A stretch of DNA of 64,000 bases from Sorangium cellulosum (GTDB taxonomy: Bacteria > Myxococcota_A > Polyangia > Polyangiales > Polyangiaceae). Where the stretch lies: contig NZ_CP012673.1 in the NCBI RefSeq assembly GCF_002950945.1, positions 620,001 to 684,000 on the forward strand, read 5' to 3'. Of the stretch, positions 38,851 through 46,474 are shown one piece after another. The notes below the pieces were generated by a model. It did no database searches, was not told the DNA's origin, and saw only the letters and a program-made list of their open reading frames with translations. Both the position numbers and the translations under genes were made by a program. The first letter of the stretch is position 1, and each line of letters opens with the position of its first letter.

Positions 38851-39225
38851 TCACTCCGCCGGGTAGATCTCGTGGACGAAGTCGTGCATCTCCTCGAGCT
38901 CGCGGTAGAGGCGGGCGAGCCCGTCGACCTGGGCGCGCAGGTCGAGCTCGACCTGCTTCGTGAGGATGACGAGCGAGCGGAGGTAGGCGAGCTTCTCGTC
39001 GCCCGCGGGCGTCTTCGCGACCTTCTCCTGGAGCTCGGCGAGCGACGCCTCGAACAGGCGCGAGAGGTTCTTGAGATCCCCGGCGCGCAACATCGCGGAG
39101 ACGGGCCCCGGCGCCGCCGCCGCCGGGCCGAGCTCGGCGAGCTCGTGCGCGCGCTCGCCGGGGTCGTCGATGCCGAGGAGGTTCATGAGCCCCAGGCGGA
39201 GCGCGGCGATTTCATGGCAGGCCAT
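38851..39225 (-). CDS. DUF3209-like helical protein at the head of the cobalamin operon
   Basis: 124 residues beginning MACHEIAALRLGLMNLLG. It is predicted to be nearly all helical with a long amphipathic C-terminal segment (LYRELEEMHDFVHEIYPAE). From memory it resembles DUF3209 proteins found in cobalamin loci of other bacteria and haloarchaea, whose role is unknown; I cannot confirm this by search. No signal peptide or membrane segment. GGGGAG lies five bases before ATG 39225. It is the first gene of the biosynthetic operon and is followed after 4 bp by the FNR-like gene, suggesting that the two act together. Confidence 0.7.
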   Translation of the reverse strand: MACHEIAALRLGLMNLLGIDDPGERAHELAELGPAAAAPGPVSAMLRAGDLKNLSRLFEASLAELQEKVAKTPAGDEKLAYLRSLVILTKQVELDLRAQVDGLARLYRELEEMHDFVHEIYPAE

Positions 39226-39396
39226 GGGGGCTCCCCTACCAGCTAGAGCACAGGGCGGGAAGGAGCAGGCGGGCGCGGGAGACAGCGGGCCGGAACGCGC
39301 GCGCGGAGGGGGCCGGCGGTGCCCGGGGCGCGCGGGTCAACAGCCTCATCCTTGTCAGGCGGGCGCCCCGGCGCCGGCGCGTGGTGCTCCTCGGGA

Positions 39397-40203
39397 TCAG
39401 AGCACGTCGGCGCGCTCGAGGAGCGCGCCCGCCGCGGCGATCGCGAGCGCGGCGAGCGGGATCGCCAGAGCCAGCGCGGCCGGGCCGAGCCACGCCGAGG
39501 TGGCGTCGTTCCAGAGCAGCGACGCGAGCACGATCGCGTTGCTGAGCCCCTCGCGCCCCTCGAACGCGTCGGGCCGGTACATGTAGGCCGCCGTGGGCAT
39601 CAGCGGCGCGATCCACACGCCCGACGCGATCAGGAGCGCGTGGAAGCCGTCGCGCATGCGCACGAGCAGCGGCAGGAGCGCCGAGAGCAGCGCGAGCGCG
39701 AGCGCGACGAAGACGAGGCCGCCGCCGAGGGCGCCCGCCACGCTGACCATGTCGCGCGCCTCGATGTGCGGCGCGACGGCGAGCGCGGCGCCGACCGCGA
39801 CCACGACGCCCGCTCCGGCCCCGGCGAGCAGCGACGGCGCCGTGCGCGCGGCGAGGAGGACGCGGGCGCGGATCGGCTTGGCGAGCACGATCTCGAGCCG
39901 ATGCTCCTCTCGCGCCGCCACCGTCGCGTCGAGCAGGCCCGCCAGGGCGACGAAGTACGCGACGAAGTAAATGGCGAGGAGATCGTTGATCAGGAGCACG
40001 GCCGCCATCCCCTCGACGCGGAAGGCCTGCTCGAGGAAGCGGATGACCTGCGCCGGCACGCGCACGAGCAGCGCGTGTGTGCCGAGCACCACGAGCACGC
40101 CGCCGATCGCCGCGACCAGCGAGGCGCGGCGCGGCGCGTGGCGCGCTTCGTGCGCGAAATAGCCGCGGAGCGAGCCCGCGGCGGGGGCGGTCTTCGTGGT
40201 CAT
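39397..40203 (-). CDS. ABC-2 type transporter permease
   Basis: 268 residues with about six hydrophobic helices (LVAAIGGVLVVLGTHALLV, LLAIYFVAYFVALAGLLDA, LLAGAGAGVVVAVGAALAV, LVFVALALALLSALLPLLV and two more near the C-terminus). The cytosolic segment VAAREEHRLEIVLAKPIRARVLL is typical of ABC-2/NosY-like export permeases. It is the third gene of a TetR-ATPase-permease-permease cassette and overlaps the preceding permease gene by four bases (ATGA at 40200-40203). The substrate is unknown. The 171-bp gap to the cobalamin operon contains no riboswitch I can see. Confidence 0.85.
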   Translation of the reverse strand: MTTKTAPAAGSLRGYFAHEARHAPRRASLVAAIGGVLVVLGTHALLVRVPAQVIRFLEQAFRVEGMAAVLLINDLLAIYFVAYFVALAGLLDATVAAREEHRLEIVLAKPIRARVLLAARTAPSLLAGAGAGVVVAVGAALAVAPHIEARDMVSVAGALGGGLVFVALALALLSALLPLLVRMRDGFHALLIASGVWIAPLMPTAAYMYRPDAFEGREGLSNAIVLASLLWNDATSAWLGPAALALAIPLAALAIAAAGALLERADVL

Positions 40204-40967
40204 GCTTCCATCCTCCGGACGCCCGCGGCGCCGGCCGCGATGACGAGGGCGGTGAGGGCGGCGAGCGCGAGCATCGGAGGGCCGAGCACGGCGGGGCCGA
40301 GGTGGTCGAGGCTCCCGAGGCCGAGCGCGCCGAGGGTCATCGGGTTCGCGAGGGTGAGGCCCCTCCAGGCGGGCTGGTAGAAGCCGATGAGCGAGAGGCC
40401 CACGAGGCCCCCGAGCGTGGCGAACCCGATGAGCGCCGAGGCGCCGCGGTGCTTCACCCAGGCGGCGATCGCGGCGCAGAGCGCGGTCGCGAAGAGCGCC
40501 GCGAAGGCGTGGAGCGACATCGCGCCGAGGAACGGGCCGGGGCGGAACCCGGGGACGCGCGCCGCGAAGTAGACGGCGCCGGCGAGCTGGGTCGCGACGT
40601 GCAGGGTCACCATCACCGCGCACACGCTCAGCGCGCGGAGCGCGAAGTAGCGAGGGATCGAGAGCGGCTTGCTGGCGAGGAGCGGCAGCACGCCGGCGTC
40701 GCGCTCCCGGAGCACGACGCCGCTGGCGAGCACCACGGGGACGAACGCGATCACCTTGTTCATCACCAGGTCGACCCAGACGTACATGAAGATCTGGAAC
40801 GGCGCGGCGCCCCCGAACCAGGTGGTGATGGCGGCGCGCACGTGCTCGGGCGGGCGCGCGAGCACGACGGGGACCACGAGCAGGGCGTAGGCGAGCATCG
40901 CGACGCAGAGCCAGGTCTTCCGCTCGCGGATCGTCGCGAGGTAGTCGAGCCAGAGGAGGCGGCTCAT
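40200..40967 (-). CDS. ABC-2 type transporter permease (NosY-like)
   Basis: 255 residues, multi-spanning. Typical start MSRLLWLDYLATIRERKTW, then a hydrophobic helix, a segment VVLRERDAGVLPLLASKPLSIPRYFALRAL that matches the conserved cytosolic loop of ABC-2 permeases, and four further membrane helices. It overlaps the ATPase gene upstream by four bases and the second permease downstream by four bases, so the three form one transporter. NosFY-like exporters serve diverse roles, so copper or nitrous oxide reductase assembly should not be assumed; no nos gene is nearby. Confidence 0.87.
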   Translation of the reverse strand: MSRLLWLDYLATIRERKTWLCVAMLAYALLVVPVVLARPPEHVRAAITTWFGGAAPFQIFMYVWVDLVMNKVIAFVPVVLASGVVLRERDAGVLPLLASKPLSIPRYFALRALSVCAVMVTLHVATQLAGAVYFAARVPGFRPGPFLGAMSLHAFAALFATALCAAIAAWVKHRGASALIGFATLGGLVGLSLIGFYQPAWRGLTLANPMTLGALGLGSLDHLGPAVLGPPMLALAALTALVIAAGAAGVRRMEA

Positions 40968-41701
40968 GCGGCCTCCCTGCGCACGAGCGCGAGGTAGAGA
41001 TCGTCCATGGTGCGCGCGCCGTGCGCTTCCTTGAGGCGCTCGACCTCGTCGCAGGCGACGAGGCGCGAGCGATGCATCACCGCGACGCGCTGGCAGAGGG
41101 CCTCGACGTCGGAGAGGATGTGCGACGAGAAGACGATGGTGACGCCGCGGTCGCGCGCGAGCCCGCGCAGCAGCTCGAGGAGCTCGTGGCGGCCGAGCGG
41201 ATCGAGGCCCGAGGTCGGCTCGTCGAGCAGGAGCACCGCGGGATCGTTGATCAGCGCCTGGGCGATCCCGACCTTCTGGGCCATGCCGGTGGAGAAGCCG
41301 CGCAGGGGGCGGTCAGCCTCCCGCTCGAGGCCGAAGCGGCGCAGGAGGGCGTCGGCCCGGGCGGCCGCGTCGCCGCGGGGCAACGCGAACATCGCGGCGA
41401 TGTAATGGAGGAACCCGCGCGCCGTCATGTCGGGGGGCAGCGAGTACGACGCGGGCAGGTAACCCGCGCTCCGCCGGACCTCGAGCGTCTCGTGGACGAC
41501 GTCGCGCCCGAGCACGCGCGCGGAGCCCGAGGTCGGCCGCGTGAGGCCGAGGAGCATGCGCAGCGTCGTGGTCTTGCCGGCGCCGTTGTGCCCCATGAAG
41601 CCGAAGATCTCGCCGGCCGCGACGGTGAAGCTCACGCCGTCGACGGCCGTGACCTTCCCGAAGCGCTTGCCGAGCGAATTCACCTCGATCGCCTGGTTCA
41701 T
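40964..41701 (-). CDS. ABC transporter ATP-binding protein
   Basis: 245 residues. Walker A is GHNGAGKTT near 38-46; the signature is GFSTGMAQKVGIAQAL, a variant of LSGGQ found in the ABC-2/CcmA-type exporters; Walker B is VLLLDEPTSGLD; the switch His is in VFSSHIL. It energises the two permeases encoded downstream with four-base overlaps. Its own ATG at 41701 overlaps the tetR stop, so the regulator and transporter are made from one mRNA. Confidence 0.94.
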   Translation of the reverse strand: MNQAIEVNSLGKRFGKVTAVDGVSFTVAAGEIFGFMGHNGAGKTTTLRMLLGLTRPTSGSARVLGRDVVHETLEVRRSAGYLPASYSLPPDMTARGFLHYIAAMFALPRGDAAARADALLRRFGLEREADRPLRGFSTGMAQKVGIAQALINDPAVLLLDEPTSGLDPLGRHELLELLRGLARDRGVTIVFSSHILSDVEALCQRVAVMHRSRLVACDEVERLKEAHGARTMDDLYLALVRREAA

Positions 41702-42414
41702 TGCTGCCTCCTCGCGCGCGACGTGGTCGCGCGCTTCTTCGTGGGTGTCGCCTTCGTGGGTGTCGCCTTCGTGGGTGTCGCCGCGCGCGCGGCCAGGCCG
41801 GCGCGGAAGATGTCGGCGATCGCGTCGAGCGTGCGCTCGCCGGCGAAGAGGCCGGACGACGTGACCAGCCCGAGGTGCTGGGGCGCGAAGCGCAGCACGC
41901 CGAGGACGAAGGGGATCGCGTCGCGATCGACGTCGGGCCGGATCTCGCCGCGCGCGATGCCCTCGTCGACCCAGCCGATGATCTGGGCGACCTGCGCCTT
42001 CGCGGCGGCGGCGCTCGCGGCGTCGTCCTGCAGGCGGAGCGCGCGGAGGTCGGGGTCCTCGCGGAGGAGCTTGCCGAAGAGCGGCTCGGCGGCCTGCTGG
42101 CGGTAGGCGAAGCGGAGCGTCGCGACGAGGCGCTCGAGCGGGGAGTCGATGCCCATCACCTCGGCGGCGAAGCGGGCGCGGATCGCGGCGAACGACTGCT
42201 CGATCACCTCGCGCAGGAGGGCCTCCTTGTCGGCGAACTCCAGGTAGAGCGCGCCCTTCGCGCAGCCGGCCTCGGCGGCGACGGCGTCGAGGTTCACGCC
42301 CTTGAAGCCGCGCTCGGCGAAATGCCGCTTGGCGGCCTCGAGGATCCTGGTGCGCCGCGCAGGATCGCGCGGCTTTTCGGGGCGACGGGCGGGCACGACC
42401 TCTATATGACTCAA
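41698..42414 (-). CDS. TetR-family regulator with a TPTKA-repeat tail
   Basis: 238 residues from a TTG at 42414; a GTG at 42396 is an alternative start that keeps the whole domain. The N-terminal helix-turn-helix is clear (RILEAAKRHFAERGFKGVNLDAVAAEAGCAKGALYLEFADKEALL). The ligand domain spans about 70-205. The tail ATPTKATPTKATPTKKR then ATTSRARRQQ is Lys/Arg-rich and encoded by three 15-bp repeats; such tails in other proteins bind DNA nonspecifically. It heads the transporter operon and probably represses it. The intergenic region to marR has an AT-rich stretch with TTGACC and ATATAG spaced like a promoter for this gene. Confidence 0.88.
   Translation of the reverse strand: MSHIEVVPARRPEKPRDPARRTRILEAAKRHFAERGFKGVNLDAVAAEAGCAKGALYLEFADKEALLREVIEQSFAAIRARFAAEVMGIDSPLERLVATLRFAYRQQAAEPLFGKLLREDPDLRALRLQDDAASAAAAKAQVAQIIGWVDEGIARGEIRPDVDRDAIPFVLGVLRFAPQHLGLVTSSGLFAGERTLDAIADIFRAGLAARAATPTKATPTKATPTKKRATTSRARRQQ
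41738..41782. repeat. Three perfect 15-bp repeats in the tetR 3' end
   Basis: TTCGTGGGTGTCGCC occurs at 41738-41752, 41753-41767 and 41768-41782 without interruption. In the coding frame each unit gives five residues (Ala-Thr-Pro-Thr-Lys). Copy-number change would lengthen or shorten the basic tail without a frameshift. Confidence 0.9.
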
Positions 42415-42572
42415 ATGACTGTATTGGTCAAATAGATCAAATCCACGGGGTGGGGGACGGGTGAGGGGAGCGCGGGGGGTCGGCGCGCGGGCTGCGGGGA
42501 GCCCAGGGCGCTGCAGCGGGCCCGGGATCCTCCCGCGAGCTGCAGTGGGTTGTTTTGACGATATTCGTATGC

Positions 42573-42585
42573 TACGAAGTTCGTA
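42573..42585. promoter_or_regulatory. MarR operator site 1 (marR start)
   Basis: TACGAAGTTCGTA is a 13-bp palindrome ending two bases before the marR ATG. It overlaps a second palindrome, TTCGTATGCTACGAA at 42564-42578. It matches site 2 at 43065-43077 in 12 of 13 bases. The position would let MarR block its own transcription or translation start. Confidence 0.7.
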
Positions 42586-42587
42586 CG

Positions 42588-43022
42588 ATGTCGGACGCCT
42601 CGGAGACCGAACAGCTGAACGCGGCGCTCCACGTGCTGCTGCTGCGGCTCAACCTGGCCCGCCTCGATCTCTGGTCGGACAAGCTCGCGGGCATCGGCTA
42701 CCTCGATCTGCACGCGATGTCGTTCGTCGAGGAGAAGCCCGACCACACGCTCGCCGAGATGCGCGCGTACCTCCAGGTCCCGCAGAGCACCCTCACGAGC
42801 ATCCTCGACCGCCTCGAGCAGCGGGGCCTCGTGCGGCGCGGCGTCCACCCGACCGACCGGCGGTCCTACCTGATCGAGCTCACCAAGAAGGGGATCGAGC
42901 TCCAGCGCGAGCACCACCGCGTCGAGCGCCTGATCATGCGGAAGATCCTCGACGCCCTCCCGGACGCCGGGGAGCGCGCCCAGTTCGTCGAGCTGTTCCG
43001 CAAGATCGCCAGCAAGGTGTGA
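42588..43022 (+). CDS. MarR-family transcriptional regulator
   Basis: 144 residues from ATG 42588. The winged-helix core is clear: TLAEMRAYLQVPQSTLTSILDRLEQRGLVRRGVHPTDRRSYLIELTKKG, with the wing DRR motif intact, and long N- and C-terminal dimerisation helices. The small size and palindromic operators fit a homodimeric repressor released by phenolic or similar ligands. Two matching 13-bp palindromes lie at its own start and before the following monooxygenase gene, so it very probably controls both. The start at 42555 would place the operator inside the coding region and is less likely. Confidence 0.92.
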   Translation: MSDASETEQLNAALHVLLLRLNLARLDLWSDKLAGIGYLDLHAMSFVEEKPDHTLAEMRAYLQVPQSTLTSILDRLEQRGLVRRGVHPTDRRSYLIELTKKGIELQREHHRVERLIMRKILDALPDAGERAQFVELFRKIASKV

Positions 43023-43064
43023 GCCGTCGCGGAGGGGTCGCGATGGCGCTCTTGCGCTCAATAG

Positions 43065-43077
43065 TACGATGTTCGTA
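43065..43077. promoter_or_regulatory. MarR operator site 2 (monooxygenase promoter)
   Basis: TACGATGTTCGTA lies within a longer perfect palindrome AGTACGATGTTCGTACT (43063-43079). It is 32 bp upstream of the monooxygenase ATG, in an AT-rich stretch, and repeats the marR-start site with one difference at the centre. Confidence 0.75.
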
Positions 43078-43108
43078 CTTTACCTAAATAGAAGAATAGG
43101 AGGTTCGT

Positions 43109-44368
43109 ATGTCGAAGCAGCGGGTGAGGATCGCGGTCATCGGGGGTGGGATCGGCGGCTTGACCGCCGCGCAGGTGCTCCTGCGCGCGGGGCACGAGGT
43201 GACGTGCTTCGAGCAGGCGGCCGAGCTCCGGGAGGTCGGCGCCGGCATTCAGGTGGGACCCAACGCCTCACGGGTCCTCCACCGGCTCGGCCTGGCGGAG
43301 CCGCTCGCGAAGGTGGCGGTGCAGCCCGTCGCCATCGAGATCAAGCGCTGGGACACGGGGCGGGTGCTGAGCGCGATGCCCGGCAACCCGGAGATCTCGC
43401 GGCGCTACGGCGCGCCGTACTACACGATGCACCGCGCCGATCTGCACGCGGTGCTGCGCGCGGGGGTGCCGGACGCGGCGCTGCGCCTCGGCGCCCGGTG
43501 CGTGGGCGTGACCCACGGGGCGCGGGAGGTCATCGCGCGCTTCGCGGACGGGTCGACCCACGCGGCCGACGTGGTCATCGGCGCCGACGGGATCCGCTCC
43601 CAGATCCGCCGCAGCCTCGCCGACGACGCGCCGCGCTTCTCGGGGCAGGTCGCCTGTCGCGTGCTCGTCCCCGCCGCGCGGGTCCCGGCGCTCGCGTCGC
43701 CGCCCACGGTGCGCATCTGGCTCGGGCCCGGCCATCACATGGTCTACTACCCGGTATCGGGCGGGAGCCTCCTGAACTTCGCCACCGCGATGCCCTCACG
43801 CGCCCCGGCGGCGGAGTCGTGGATCCACGAGGGGCGCCGCGAGGACGCCCTCGCCGGGCTCGCCGGCTGGCACGAGGATCTCCACGCGATCATGAACGCG
43901 GCCGAGGGGACGCTGGAGCTGCCGCTCTACGACAGGGCCGCCCTCGCTCGATCCGGCGAGGGGCGGGTCACGCTGCTCGGCGACGCCGCGCACCCGATGC
44001 TCCCCTTCTTCGCGCAGGGCGCGGCGCAGGCGATCGAGGACGCCTGGGTGCTCGGGCGGTGCCTCGAAGGGGTAGCCCCCGAGGGCGTGGCGGGCGCCCT
44101 CCGCCGGTACGAGCGGGCGCGCGCGCGTCGCGCGGCGCAGCTCCAGCGCCTGTCGGTGCGCAACGGGAAGCTCTTCCAGCTGCCGGACGGCCTGCGCCAG
44201 CGGGGGCGCGATCTCCTGCTCAGGAGACTGTCGCTCGAGAGCTTCGACTGGCTGTACGGCTACGACGTGACCTCCGCGCCCCTCGATCCGGAGAGAGGAA
44301 GCGAGGGGGGCTGGCGATGGAGGATAGGCCGCATCACATCGCGCCGGCCGTTGCCAGAGGGCCTGTGA
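43109..44368 (+). CDS. FAD-dependent aromatic monooxygenase
   Basis: 419 residues of the group A flavoprotein hydroxylases (salicylate / 6-hydroxynicotinate hydroxylase-like). FAD fingerprints: GGGIGGLTAA near 12-21, VVIGADGIRSQIRR (the DG motif), and LLGDAAHPMLPFFAQGAAQAIEDA (the GD motif). AGGAGG stands just before ATG 43109. Such enzymes hydroxylate phenolic or N-heteroaromatic acids using NAD(P)H and oxygen; the actual substrate is not evident. It is paired with the MarR regulator and its operator, as in many inducible detoxification or catabolic pairs. It is convergent with cbiX and has no evident link to B12 synthesis. Confidence 0.9.
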   Translation: MSKQRVRIAVIGGGIGGLTAAQVLLRAGHEVTCFEQAAELREVGAGIQVGPNASRVLHRLGLAEPLAKVAVQPVAIEIKRWDTGRVLSAMPGNPEISRRYGAPYYTMHRADLHAVLRAGVPDAALRLGARCVGVTHGAREVIARFADGSTHAADVVIGADGIRSQIRRSLADDAPRFSGQVACRVLVPAARVPALASPPTVRIWLGPGHHMVYYPVSGGSLLNFATAMPSRAPAAESWIHEGRREDALAGLAGWHEDLHAIMNAAEGTLELPLYDRAALARSGEGRVTLLGDAAHPMLPFFAQGAAQAIEDAWVLGRCLEGVAPEGVAGALRRYERARARRAAQLQRLSVRNGKLFQLPDGLRQRGRDLLLRRLSLESFDWLYGYDVTSAPLDPERGSEGGWRWRIGRITSRRPLPEGL

Positions 44369-44471
44369 CACACCGGCGCTGCCAGGGGGCGAAAGGCGAC
44401 AGTCCGCCCGCGCGGGCTCAAGCGCGCATCGCGCGGGAGCGCGGCTCCACGGCGCCCCGCCGCTTCGCGCC

Positions 44472-45668
44472 TCACTGCATGATGTCGTCGACGAGCCGCG
44501 CCACGAGCCTGTCGCCGAGCAGGTGCTCTTCCACGAGGTCCTTCGCGTCCCCCTCGCGGACGCCGCGGTACCACACCCCGTCCGGGTAGACCGCGACCGT
44601 CGGCCCCTCGCCGCAGCGCCCCATGCACGAGGTCTTCGTCACGCGGATCTGCTGCTGCTGGCCGGCCTGCTTCAGGAGCCGGCGCAGCGACTCGAGCAGC
44701 GCGAGGCTGCCGCGATCCACGCAGTCGGCGTTGCCGCAGACGAGGACGTGCTTGCGCAGGGGGCGGTGCGCGTGCAGGTGGTTCGAGGCCTGCGTGTGCG
44801 TCAGCGTGTGGCGCACGCTGTAGAGCATCGCCTTGAGCCCGCCGACCTCGCGGGCGAGCCCGGGCATGGCCGTGCGGTACATGCACGTGTCGCAGGGGAG
44901 GGGAGCCTCGCCCGCGAGCGCCTGGCGCGCGCGCTCGTCGATCAGCCCGGAGAGCGCGCTCGACCGGCCGAGGTGCGGCGCGAGCGCGGCGCGGATCCAC
45001 GGGTAGGTCGCCGAGAAGCGGTCGACCTGCTCGGCGAGCTTCGTCATGAGCCGCCCGGCGAAGAGGAAGTACGGCACGACCACGACGCGCTCGGGCCGCT
45101 GGCGCGCGACGCGCTCCAGCGTCTCCTCGACCGACGGCCGCGTGATGCCGATGAAGGTCGGCTCCACGAGCAGGAGGCCGCGGCCCTCGCCGATGAGGCG
45201 CGCCATCTTGTAGAAGTCGCCGTTCGCGTCCGGGTCGCTCGCGCCGCGGCCGACCACGACGAGGGCGGTGCGGGCGCGGGCCGCCGGATCCTCCGGCAAG
45301 ACGGACGTGGCGCGCTCGAACGCGAGCTCCGCGAGCGCCGGGTGCACGCCGAGGTGGCGCGCCGCCGCGAAGCGCACGCCGGGGTGCGCCGCCCGCGCCT
45401 GCTCGAGCGCGAGCGGGATGTCGTTCTTCACGTGCCCCGCCGCGAACAGGAAGAGCGGCACGACGGCCACCCGCGACGCGCTCGGCAACCGCGCGGCGAG
45501 GGACGCGAGCGCGTCGGCGAGGTACGGCGTCGCGAGCTCGATGTACCCGTGCTGCACGACGAGCTCGGGCCGCGCCGCGCGGTGGTCGGCCACGAGCGCC
45601 TCGAACTCGGCGTTCGACGCGGCGTCGCGGCTGCCGTGGCCGATCAGCAAGAGACCGGTGTCATGCAT
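44472..45668 (-). CDS. cbiX: Sirohydrochlorin cobaltochelatase CbiX fused to a ferredoxin-like domain
   Basis: 398 residues. The first 240 contain two CbiX repeats (LLLIGHGSRDAASNAEFEAL, PLFLFAAGHVKNDIP, then LVVVGRGASDPDANGDFYKMARL and VVPYFLFAGRLMTKLAEQV), the long class of cobaltochelatase that inserts cobalt into sirohydrochlorin. A linker carries CDTCMYRTAMPG near 260. The C-terminal 100 residues look like a thioredoxin-fold 2Fe-2S ferredoxin: VCGNADCVDRGS near 310 and SCMGRCGEGPTVAVYPDGVWY near 345. The four conserved Cys suggest a bound 2Fe-2S cluster. ATG 45668 lies inside cbiO (25-bp overlap). It is the last gene of the cobalt supply operon. Confidence 0.93.
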   Translation of the reverse strand: MHDTGLLLIGHGSRDAASNAEFEALVADHRAARPELVVQHGYIELATPYLADALASLAARLPSASRVAVVPLFLFAAGHVKNDIPLALEQARAAHPGVRFAAARHLGVHPALAELAFERATSVLPEDPAARARTALVVVGRGASDPDANGDFYKMARLIGEGRGLLLVEPTFIGITRPSVEETLERVARQRPERVVVVPYFLFAGRLMTKLAEQVDRFSATYPWIRAALAPHLGRSSALSGLIDERARQALAGEAPLPCDTCMYRTAMPGLAREVGGLKAMLYSVRHTLTHTQASNHLHAHRPLRKHVLVCGNADCVDRGSLALLESLRRLLKQAGQQQQIRVTKTSCMGRCGEGPTVAVYPDGVWYRGVREGDAKDLVEEHLLGDRLVARLVDDIMQ

Positions 45669-46474
45669 GCGAGCGCCTCCTCGAGGGTGAGCGGAAGATC
45701 GGCCGCCCTGCCGGGCGCGGGCGGCGGGGCCATCCGGGTCCAGAGCTCGGCGACCCACGGCCGCCGGAGCCGCGCCCGCTCGAGCAGCTCGCCGCGCGCG
45801 AACACCTCCCGCGGCGGGCCGTCGGCGAGGATCCGGCCGTCGCCGAGCAGGATCGCGCGCCCGGCGAAGAGCGGCACGAGGTCCACGGCGTGCGTCGCGA
45901 TGACCAGCGTGGCGCCCTGCCGCTCGGAGAGCGCGCGCAGCGTCGCGCACAGGGCGAGCTCGCCCGCGGGGTCGAGGCCCGCGGTGGGCTCGTCGAGCAG
46001 GAGCACGCGCGGCTGCATCGCGAGCATGCCGGCGATGCACGCGCGCTTGCGCTCCCCGAAGCTCAGCGCCTCGATGGCCCGGTCCGCGAGGTGCGCGATG
46101 TGCACGGCGGAGAGCGCCGCCTCGGCGCGGCGCCGCGCCTCGGCGTCGGGCAGGCCGAGGTTCCTCGGCCCGAACAGGACGTCGTCGAGCAGCGTCGCGC
46201 CGAGCAGCTGGTCGTCCGGGTCCTGGAGCACGAGCGCGGCGCCGGCGGCGACCGCGTCCGAGGGCGAGGCGACGCGGCGGCCCGAGAGCTCGACGCGGCC
46301 GCCCGGCGTGGGGAGCAGCCCGACGAGCGCGCGGAGCAGCGCGGTCTTGCCGGCGCCGTTGCCGCCGAGCACCGCGACCGACTCGCCCTCGGCGACGTCG
46401 AGGTGCACGTCGCGGAGCACGGCCGCCCTGCCGGGGTACCCGATCCCGGTCGCGCGCAGCGCGATCGCCGTCAT
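45644..46474 (-). CDS. cbiO: Cobalt ECF transporter ATPase (CbiO)
   Basis: 276 residues. Walker A is GGNGAGKTALL near 37-47; the Q-loop has LVLQDPDDQLLGATLLDDVLFGP, typical of ECF ATPases; the signature is LSFGERKRACIAGML; Walker B is VLLLDEPTAGLDP; and the His switch is VIATHAVDL. It energises the CbiMQ-type cobalt uptake system. ATG 46474 overlaps the cbiQ stop by four bases. Its 3' end overlaps cbiX. Confidence 0.95.
   Translation of the reverse strand: MTAIALRATGIGYPGRAAVLRDVHLDVAEGESVAVLGGNGAGKTALLRALVGLLPTPGGRVELSGRRVASPSDAVAAGAALVLQDPDDQLLGATLLDDVLFGPRNLGLPDAEARRRAEAALSAVHIAHLADRAIEALSFGERKRACIAGMLAMQPRVLLLDEPTAGLDPAGELALCATLRALSERQGATLVIATHAVDLVPLFAGRAILLGDGRILADGPPREVFARGELLERARLRRPWVAELWTRMAPPPAPGRAADLPLTLEEALACMTPVSC

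Noticed and set aside
39397..41701. nosFY nitrous oxide reductase maturation genes
   Set aside because: The ATPase and permeases are only generically NosFY-like, and no nosZ, nosD or nosL is nearby.
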